Source: Thunnus maccoyii (taxonomy: Eukaryota > Chordata > Actinopteri > Scombriformes > Scombridae). Taken from it: 64,000 nt of DNA. The translations under genes and the position numbers were made by a program. Shown one piece after another: positions 55,721 to 64,000 of the stretch; positions within the stretch are counted from its first letter, which is position 1, and each line of letters begins with the position of its first letter. The notes beneath the pieces are model-generated. The model saw only the letters and a program-made list of their open reading frames with translations, had not been told where the DNA came from and did not search any database. The DNA lies in the NCBI RefSeq assembly GCF_910596095.1, contig NC_056534.1, positions 35,697,588 to 35,761,587 on the forward strand, read 5' to 3'.

Positions 55721-56343
55721 TTTTATCTTGTTTGTTTAAAGCAAAAAAAAAAATGTCAAGGGTTTTAGCTGCTACAGCCTTACTTGGTCTCATATGATCA
55801 ATAGCTTATGGCAGCTAATGTTAGAAAACTTATGCTAGATATTGATATGTAGCTGACATTAGTGACTCTTTTCAACTTGTCCCAGTGTTTTAGCATTTAC
55901 CCTTTTATGCTAACTTCTGGCTTTAAACCGTACAAAAACTGAAGTGTAAAAACAAGCTGGGGTTTAATGTGCTGGACTTTTTCTTGACTGTGTTGCTTGG
56001 CTAACCTTAGCCTTCTTGCTAAGCTAACTGTCTGAGTGGTTTAAAAGAAGTACATTGAACGGTAAACCTCTGTTTATTTAGTTTTTACTTATGGTTGTCT
56101 TTGTAATTATTTATGTTTAGCATTTGCACTTTAAGGTATGTTGATTTTATCTTTTATATTTGCGATAATTTTTACGAATATGATGCTTTTGTTATTAGCA
56201 CGTGGTGTTAAATGTCCTGTTGCACAATGAGCTCACCAGGGCCAGTTCCTATCCTCAAATTCCTAACTCTGAAGAGAGCAAATAAATGCATTTCATAAAA
56301 TGTCGAACCCTTTCCTTTAACTCACATCCACACACACACACAT

Positions 56344-56380
<37 letters not shown>

Positions 56381-57820
56381 GATAATGTTTGGTTTTGAAG
56401 GAAAATTAATTGTTTCCATCATTGCTAAATGTTGAGAAGCTCCAGGGAGAAATAAAGTTAAGCTGCTCAGTTTTCAAATCGGATCAGTCTGCACAGTAGT
56501 AACCTAATCTACAGCAGTGTTAACGGGAGGTTTGCGTGTCTTCACCTCACAAAAGATTAAAAAATTGAAAAACAAAACAGAAAGAAGAAAATGGAAGTAG
56601 TAAATGCAAAATCATAGCAGCACATTTTCTGTCGCTGAAACACTCTCAGTCTCACAGTAAACCTGTAACAGACGACAGCCTCTCAGGGCTCTTAGTTGGC
56701 ACAAAGGACGGTGGGAACTCAACCGATGTGGAAAGTTTGGCCTCTGTCGGTACCTCTACACTCATATAGTTTCATATAGATATATCAAAAATAAAAAAAA
56801 TATCAAAATAAATTACAACATATAAATAATTTTAAAAAACAAAAACAAAAAGATTTGGCAACATTGAGTTTCTTCCTTCCTTTTTTTGTGGGTTACGGTG
56901 AAGCTGCTGTATTAACTTTGCTTGCCTTTTTTTGTCATCTGCAAGCCACAGACACAGACAACACACATATTTAGTATGTTAAAATGTTCATGATTCATTT
57001 AGGAATGCCATCTTGTGATATCCCTACAGTTTGATACTGACGTGTACAATATTCCTACACTTCACCTCTCCTACTCGTACTCATCGTCTTTTAAAAATTT
57101 TTTTTTTTTTTTTTTTTTTTTGAGAGGTTAATGGATGGCTGATAAAACTTTTTTTCTGAAGGCAGTGAAGATGGATGTGTGTCTTCCTCGTGAGAGGCAT
57201 AAAAAGGGAAAAAGAGAAAGAAAGATGTATTTGACTCTGAACCAATCGGGGAATGAGAGTTATTACGGGTAGACAGAGCATACAGTGTTTCAAGTGTCTA
57301 CTACTCAGTTTATAGGGACAAGGAAGAGTTATTCTCTGTCTGTCTACCCATCTTTCACTTCGCCACGGTCACAAATTCAGGTCCAGTGGTCGATCTCGAG
57401 CAGCGAGCAGCAACAGTCTTGCTGCTGGTCCAGTTTATCAGTCCATTTAGATTATCTTTGTGTGTGTTGGGATGGATATGTATCATGACGGACAGTTTCT
57501 GGCGCAGTTACACGTGGGTAAAAGGAGAGAGGCTTTACAATGACCTCGTTGTCAGGGAAACACGGGGTCGGACAGTGTAGGGGGAAAAGGTGTTGGAGAC
57601 AGTAACGGGAGCGGAGACAACAGGTCGTGATGATCAGAAGAGGTCCAATCAATGCCACTATGTCTGCATCAAGTAAAAGGTAAACACTGGAAAAGCCGAG
57701 TGGGAGGACTGGATTGGATAATACAGTTCCAGTTTACAGGAGCGGGAGTCCAGTCCTGTAGAGTTCCAGCGTCTCTTTAGGGTCAAAAATCCATCATATT
57801 CTTTGCACCTCCTCCGGGTC

Positions 57821-60800
57821 TCAGTTATCCAGCCCCTCGGCACACACCATGCTGCCGTACAGCTGCTGTGGGTCCGGGTGTGTCCGCACTCGCTCCTCTG
57901 CCTCGCTGTCTGTGCTGCCCTCGCTGTCGAGGCGGGCGGACGGGTGACACTGGCCGGACAGGGAGGGGTAAAGGGCGTTGGGAGGCAGCGGGCTGGGGAG
58001 GAGGTCGTCGTCTGAGCTCAGGTAGTCCCCCTCGGCGGAGGTAGGGCTGGCCAGACAGAGATCCTGGTAGTTGGTGCTTCCGCCTCCACCGCTGACCCTG
58101 GAGCTGGGGGTCGCCTTCTGCCCCCGCAACTCCCTGATCTGAATAAAGAGAAGACGTTTTATTCAGTGAGTTGGTTGGTTTTGTCAGTATTTCAGTGGTA
58201 TATACAGTATTTAATTCTGCTGACACAAGGGGTGACACTACTCTGTTATTGATATTTCCCATAAAAAGAACAAACTAATGATCTGTTAGCACATCTCTCA
58301 ATACTTTCTTCTCCCCTACTCTGTCTGTGGCAGTCAGTCGTAAAGATGGAAATCTTTTAAAATGGCTCACACCCTTTTTCCTAAAAACAGCTGGACACTG
58401 TAGTCTTTATCAAATGTTACTCAAACAGGAGTAAATAGTGCATTTGTTGTTTAAGTGGATGCTGCTATAGTTAGTATTTACCACAGCTGGACAGTGTAAT
58501 AATAAGATGCAGTGCCCATGTTCATTGTAATGAATCATTTATATATTTTTGGAAGGTGGAGGTCTATGACGCAGAGGAATAAGTTTGATCAGGCTTTTCA
58601 TTATCTATGTATGTCATCGTAATAAATATATATTAAAACAAAAAAAAAGTGTAAAACAATGGAATATCAATAAGAGAGAATAGGACAGGGGACAGCTTGT
58701 TAAAAATATATTTATCAATTATCTGATTGTTTTATATAATTATCTGATATTGTTTACTTCATGTTGTCTATCAAGAAGGAGGAATTTTTAGAGGAGGGAA
58801 AATATAGTGTGTAGTCTATACTTTAACAAAACATCTGCCCCATCTGCAAAGATGATGATCACATAATGACAGCGGGTGCCTTGTTTCCATAGAAACTCAA
58901 CAGTACAACGGTATATCCGTGCAGCATATGAGTTATCTTACAAAGTGCCTCCTCACAGATCACTGTTCATGTTTTGAAACTCAACAAAAGTTGTCTGTTG
59001 AGTTTCAAAACATCATCAGTGAAATTAAATATTATATAACAATCCATGGTAAAATAATAAGAGACTGATGTTTAATAATCTATTAATAGAGTTGATTCCG
59101 CTAGATGAGTCTTTGCGAAAGCATTAAATGTCAGGTGATGGGATTTTTTTTTTAAAACGGTTGTTGGGTGTGAAAAAACCTGTGAAACTCACTGATGTGT
59201 ATCATGTTTACTGTTTGGAGGTTGTGCAAATAGGGCAGTGAGGTCTTTAGTTTGAGTTAAATCAGAGCAAGTTCTCCCACAGTCCCCAATCTAGATAAAA
59301 AAGTGAACCAGATTTAAAAAAAAAAAAAAAAACAGTAAAAAAAAAACCCTAAAAAAGATGTTTGCCTGTTTCTCTTCCGTCACCGCTGTCCACCTTTCAG
59401 ATTAAACCAGTCGCTTTAGAAGAGCGAAGATAGAAGAAGAGTTGCCACCGTAGTTAATCAGGGCATATATGCTTTTTGCTTGTTAACCGTGCATCTACCA
59501 CAGTGACTCATTACAAATCTCAGAGGTTTTTGTATTCCCCCCTTATCATCCACTAGCTAGCTGAAGGGAGGGGGGGGGGAGGGGAAACCAGTGGTTAACC
59601 AATGGAAATGTTTTGACTGTGTGACTGCTCATGAAGCTACAGCAACATAAAAAAAGAACATGAGCCCTGTGTTTTTGGGTCATTTTCTATCATTTTATTT
59701 TTGCAATGTAAACAGGCTGATTAACACACAAACATGAGCAGCAGACTTGTTTTGAACATTAAGAGAATTTGTAGCTGCTGCTAAATTCATGTCGAGCTGA
59801 ATCAGAACAACTAAATGCATATAAATACATATAAATCAGATGCATTATTCATCTCCGTATGACTCAATGGTATGATGACTGCTTAGAGGGCTACACTGAG
59901 ATTTTTCTAAATGGTTCAATGTTTCCTCATCTATACTCACGCAAGTTTCAGTCTCATTTATAAAAACCACTGCTTTGATCAAAAAGGTGAGGGAGGGAGA
60001 GAGAGAGAGAGGAGAGGAGCGGTAAAGGGCAGGGCAGTCACATCACACCCCCTCACTTAAAAAAACCACTTCCCTCCTAGTCACGCATTGTTTCTGTCTG
60101 AATGAACAACCCCACAGTAGAGGGTATGTCGGTTGAGAACTTTGTATCTCCAAGACAAGGTTTGAAAAAAAAAAAAAAAATCTTCATGAACCCGAGAGAA
60201 TTTTTTCTCAAGTTTAAAAAAAATCAGCAAATCTGAAGTTCCAATTTTATTTATTTAACCCGACAGCGAAGTAGTTGAGCGGGCGGCTGTGTACAGAGGC
60301 TGCGCAGCTGTGGGTTCACATATGACTTTCTCACTGTCACGCACATATTCTTTTGAAACTCTCTCATCTTTCAGAATTAAAGTTCACTGTGAACCAAATG
60401 ATGAGAATAGAGTCGTCGGGGAGGATCAGTGGTCTCTCATTACAAGAAAGACATTGACACAACTGCGAGCGTGTTTAGGTGGAAGTGGTATCTGTTGTGA
60501 GGCTGTATGTAGAGATTCTTCTGTGGTGGTTAGCAAAGGCTGCAGGATATCTACCGTACATGCATGTACAGACATAGTATACACACACGCACTGTGTCTG
60601 TGTGTGGTGTGTGTGTCTGCTCCCCGTTTTAAAGCGGAACTCGGTCAACGAAATCACACCGTGAATAATTAATTATTAACGTGTTTGTCAGCTGTGTTAT
60701 TGTAACCCTAATAAATCAGATGCAAAAAAAACTTTAAAATATCAATTTTCACTGTAAGTAAACATTTACAGGCTCATCTGTCACCGGGTCGGATTTCACA

Positions 60801-62685
60801 GGTTGATGCTTTATAGCACAAACGACTGATACCGGAAATCTGAATCTCTGTAAGGCTGCGAGATACATTTCAAATAGAAGCTGAGATTTAAACAGATCTG
60901 CTGTTGTGACGATTAACGGCTGTTTAAATCGGTCGGATAAACAGCTGACCAATCAGAGCTCAGTAGAGCTGATTAAGAGAAGGGATGTCATAGCTTGCTA
61001 GCTTCCTATATTCATTAGAAATAGCTACGGAAAAAACGGTGAGTGTGGATGAGATTGACGTATCCACTCTCGTGTTGACATATTTCTGTGATTAATGTAA
61101 ACCACTTGAGTCTAACTGCTCCTGGCATCCGTGACCGCAGCTTCTGTGTTGATTGAAAACAACGTCAGTGGGATAGATGAGTCACTCACCACTGATTGGT
61201 TAGGATTAAAACAAAAGAAAAGAACCTCGCTTCATCCCAACGCCATATGAGCCAATATGAAAACAACATCAAGCTGAATAAATAAAGTGAAACAAACCGG
61301 CGAATCAGCCTGATTATCAGAGTAGACTCATCAATATTCATTGTTCTTCCAACATAAACAAGAGTTTCTGACAGATGGCGGAACTAGTGCTGCAAGTGTT
61401 GATTAATTATATTCTGGATTAATTCATTAAATCAATTAATTGTTTGGTCTAAAAAAAAATAATTACAAAATGCCCATCACAGTTTTCAAGAGCCTGATGT
61501 CTTGTTTTGTTGAGCCGACAGTCTATTATACTAAATTTACAAAAAAATAAAAAAATCAGAGCAAAGCAGCAAATCCTCACGTTTGAGAAGCTGGAACTGG
61601 TGAGTGTTTGTTAACCTACTTATCATCTCAGCTTTACAAGGAACAGTGAAAGACTGCTGACATGCATTTGCTCTTAAAAAAAAAAAAAAAAAAAAAAAGG
61701 AAAACAAACATGCACGGTGATGTCAGAAAGGGACACCGCGAAGTAGACTGACTGCTTCCTGTGTCACATCAGTGATCCTTTTATTCAAGTCCACGCCACT
61801 CTAAAAACAGGTTTTTGTTCTCGTTGCTTCAGTTTGATGTTTGAGCTTCGCTGTGAGGGATGATTGATGTGCAGAGTTTGACACTAGAAGTCTTGTTTTC
61901 CACACTCATCTGCTGAAAGCGGAAAGTTTCTCTGAGCTCACTGAAAATCTGAGTTTAAAGGGGCGGACCTACGAGTATGATTTATGACATTATAACTACT
62001 TTGGAAGCCAATTCTGGTGTAATATTTAACTTACACAAGTGTGATGTGGAAACTTGAACTCGAACACACACACTGAGGATGAACTTTACGGTGCAGTAGG
62101 AGACATATTGTGTCCAGCAGCTAAACTTCTGAAATGAAATATATTTAAATATTTATAGATTCTGGATTTTTAATGAGGGAGAGGCAGTAAGAGGCCATTT
62201 TAAGGATTTTAAAGTGGTAATTATACTTTTTTTAGTGGAAAAAAACACATCAGGCACATTATTGTTCCAAGCAGAGTATATTTATATGTCTTAATATGTA
62301 TCTGGAGGGGATCTTTAAGGTATTACAGTTGATGTTTAAAATGCTGCATATTGCACAGATTTATTGAGCCACATTTTATGACTTTTGAAGGGTGCATTAC
62401 TCCTTCCTGTATATAACACAAGTTCAAATGAAACATGAGTGTGTGTATGTGAGTGTGTGGGGACAAAAAGCAAAGAGCCCTTACTGTAAAATCATTGATT
62501 TTAGGGTGAAGGCTTGGTTTAAAGTTAAGGTTAGTTTAAGGTTATGTTAAGGTTAGGGTAAGGGTTAGGGTTAGGCATGTGGTGGTTATGGTTAGAGTTA
62601 AGATAAGTCTCCAGGAAATGAATATAAGTCAATGTAATTTCCTCTGAAGTAATGGAAACACGACTGTGTGTGTGTGTGTGTGTGT

Positions 62686-62741
<56 letters not shown>

Positions 62742-62843
62742 GACCTCATTCTTGAGCTCAGCAATCTGGTCCCGGAGCTGGTTGATGTACTGTCTGGAGT
62801 CTGAGTGATTGAGCTGACCCTGAATCAGCCCTGCCTCTTTCTG

Positions 62844-62916
<73 letters not shown>

Positions 62917-64000
62917 CAAACCACTATCATGTTATGGTCACAGTCTCTTCATCATTGAAATAAAGTTAAAATCTATCAGTTCAAACACACACACCTGTAT
63001 CTCCAGTTCAGCGATCTTCTGCCTGAGTTCAGCCATGGCAGCCATACTGTCTGCTTCCCTCAGTCGCACGGCCATCACCTCTTCTTTACTCTACGTGTGT
63101 GGAGGGACGGGAGGAGGAGGGGGAGGGGGAGGTGTAGAGAAAGAGAGAAAAGTGAGAGAAGATATTTCCTGCTTAAGAACTCATGCGTTGGACTTCAGTG
63201 ATGGATACTGATGATGATACACGTCCTGCTCTGTGTGTTTCTGTGAATGTTTAATTTCCCCCCATTTGTCTTTTCTGGATATGAATCCCACACATAGTCA
63301 GACTCTGCCCGTTTCTCACCCCTCTTTCTTCAAAGAATCCTAATTTTCTCTTCTTCTCTCCGTTCTACTCTGTTGTTAACTTGCTCTTTGTATTTTGCAT
63401 GTTCTCCATCCCTGTTTTGTCTTCATTTCTTGTTTTTTTTCCAGGACCAAGAGAACAGTGATTCATGATTAATCCCCATTTACATTCTCCTCACATCTTA
63501 CTTCTCCCATCATCCCTCAAAATCTTTTCTGGGTCTCTCCATGTGCATCTCCCTCCCTCATCCCTCATCTCCTGCTGCCTTTCTCCCCTAACTCCTTTAT
63601 CCTTCCCCTTTCCCCTCTCCATCCAGACCTTGCAGTCGAACTCGGCCTGCTTCCTTTTCATCTCGTTGACTTGGGCCTGGAGAGCTTTGTTCTGATTGGC
63701 CAGCATCTGTAGCCGGTCCTGAAGGGCGGAGCGTTCTTGCTCATTGCGACCAATCAGCTTGCTGTGGATCTGGTTCTGCAATGAAGGATGTTGAATGTGA
63801 GACGGTGAGAACTGATAGTTTGTCTATGAGAGGTCAGAAACCCGAAACGATCTGCATTTTAGCTCGATAAATTACTTTAATGATTAATGAAATATCTGAA
63901 TTGTTGATTAATTCATTTATTTTACAGTCTTTACAGTGTGTCTGACCTGGCTCTCCTGCTGCAGGGCTTTCAGTTTGACCTCTCGGAGCTCGGCCTGGGC
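57821..64000 (-). CDS. evi5l: EVI5-like Rab GTPase-activating protein, C-terminal 236 aa only (gene continues off the right edge)
   Basis: Last five coding exons: 64000-63947 (partial), 63775-63629, 63090-62995, 62840-62745, 58138-57821. Every junction is phase 0. They encode the coiled-coil tail of a TBC-domain RabGAP; the TBC domain lies beyond the window. Diagnostic matches to EVI5/EVI5L: MKRKQAEFDCK then SKEEVMAVRLREADS, AELRQKIAELEIQ, QLNHSDSRQYINQLRDQI and the end SEGSTDSEAEE to AEGLDN, close to human EVI5L SEGSSDSDAD and QGLDN. The last exon (106 codons with stop) is acidic and Ser-rich (YLSSDDDLLPS). The 96-nt exon at 62840-62745 sits between two long microsatellites. The preceding intron of the last exon is 4.6 kb. 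The EVI5L ending rules out EVI5. Confidence 0.95.
58969..59013. repeat. Perfect 18-bp inverted repeat (hairpin) in an evi5l intron
   Basis: Arms 58969-58986 (ATGTTTTGAAACTCAACA) and 58996-59013 are exact reverse complements with a 9-base loop. Confidence 0.85.
62520..62600. repeat. Telomere-like GGTTAG repeat patch in an evi5l intron
   Basis: Degenerate GGTTAGGGTTAGG and GGTTAAGGTTA units. A similar GTGTGGGGACA .. GGTTAGGG block is a common dispersed repeat in teleosts, so it need not mark an old chromosome end. Confidence 0.6.
62665..62739. repeat. GT microsatellite next to the evi5l donor site
   Basis: About 75 bp of GT with one C interruption. It starts 5 bp beyond the donor of the 62840-62745 exon and reads as a CA repeat in the transcript. 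Confidence 0.97.
62845..62917. repeat. CA microsatellite and TA run next to the evi5l acceptor site
   Basis: CA run (62845-62906) followed by a short TA run. In the transcript it is a UG repeat that replaces the usual pyrimidine tract directly before TTTCAG of the 62840-62745 exon. Confidence 0.97.

Larger units (their letters stand above)
52301..57820. other. Intergenic region and evi5l 3' untranslated region
   Basis: Contains the MITE at 54.06 kb, repeats at 55.53 and 56.10-56.29 kb (the latter shared with 45.54-45.72 kb), a CA microsatellite (56329-56379) and a T-run near 57.1 kb. The end of the evi5l transcript is not located. Confidence 0.5.
58139..62744 (-). other. evi5l: Last intron of evi5l
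   Basis: 4.6 kb; carries the perfect hairpin at 58.97 kb, a G-run near 59.57 kb, A-runs near 59.3, 60.17 and 61.68 kb, an AT-rich dispersed repeat at 61.4-61.6 kb and the GGTTAG patch at 62.5 kb. No gene recognised. Confidence 0.6.

Noticed and set aside
62520-62600. GGTTAG repeats as evidence of a chromosome fusion point
   Set aside because: Degenerate and typical of a dispersed fish repeat; synteny across the region is intact.
62598-62930. Minus-strand frame with VCVCV and HTHTH runs
   Set aside because: Microsatellites flanking a genuine evi5l exon; only residues of 62840-62745 are real.

Overview
The window is a piece of a ray-finned fish genome, most likely a percomorph teleost. Evidence: vertebrate-type genes with many small introns and clean GT/AG borders, abundant CA/GT and GA microsatellites, and interspersed repeat families known from spiny-rayed fishes. 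Seven protein-coding genes can be built exon by exon with consistent reading phase. Six are complete and one runs off the right edge.

Layout. 1-8.4 kb: no gene recognised, but a CpG-rich promoter-like block at 3.24-3.66 kb. 8.85-22.9 kb (minus): mcoln1 (TRPML1), 14 coding exons, 589 aa. 25.6-26.7 kb (minus): trappc5, 2 coding exons, 188 aa. 28.5-33.7 kb (plus): pglyrp2-type amidase, 5 exons, 490 aa. 38.9-40.1 and 41.4-42.6 kb (plus): two tandem goose-type lysozymes, 5 exons and 193 aa each. 43.5-46.6 kb (minus): a SNAG zinc-finger repressor of the GFI1 family, 6 exons, 282 aa. 57.8-64 kb (minus): the last five coding exons of evi5l. The stretches 33.7-38.6, 46.7-50.8 and 51.1-57.8 kb are intergenic and repeat-rich.

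How the genes fit together. mcoln1, trappc5 and evi5l are near neighbours on human 19p13.2, so the block is old synteny; all three act in endosomal or Golgi membrane traffic. A palindromic CLEAR-type (TFEB) site lies 170 bp upstream of the mcoln1 ATG, and a close relative of it lies upstream of trappc5. Between them sits an antibacterial island of one peptidoglycan amidase and two peptidoglycan muramidases, all on the plus strand within 14 kb. The zinc-finger gene resembles GFI1, and GFI1 is the neighbour of EVI5 on human 1p22; here a GFI1-like gene neighbours evi5l, which suggests a third ohnologue.

The most striking observation is in the lysozyme pair. The two copies differ at 35 codons, every one of them amino-acid changing and none silent, while their introns are nearly identical. 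An interferon-response element is intact only in front of the first copy.
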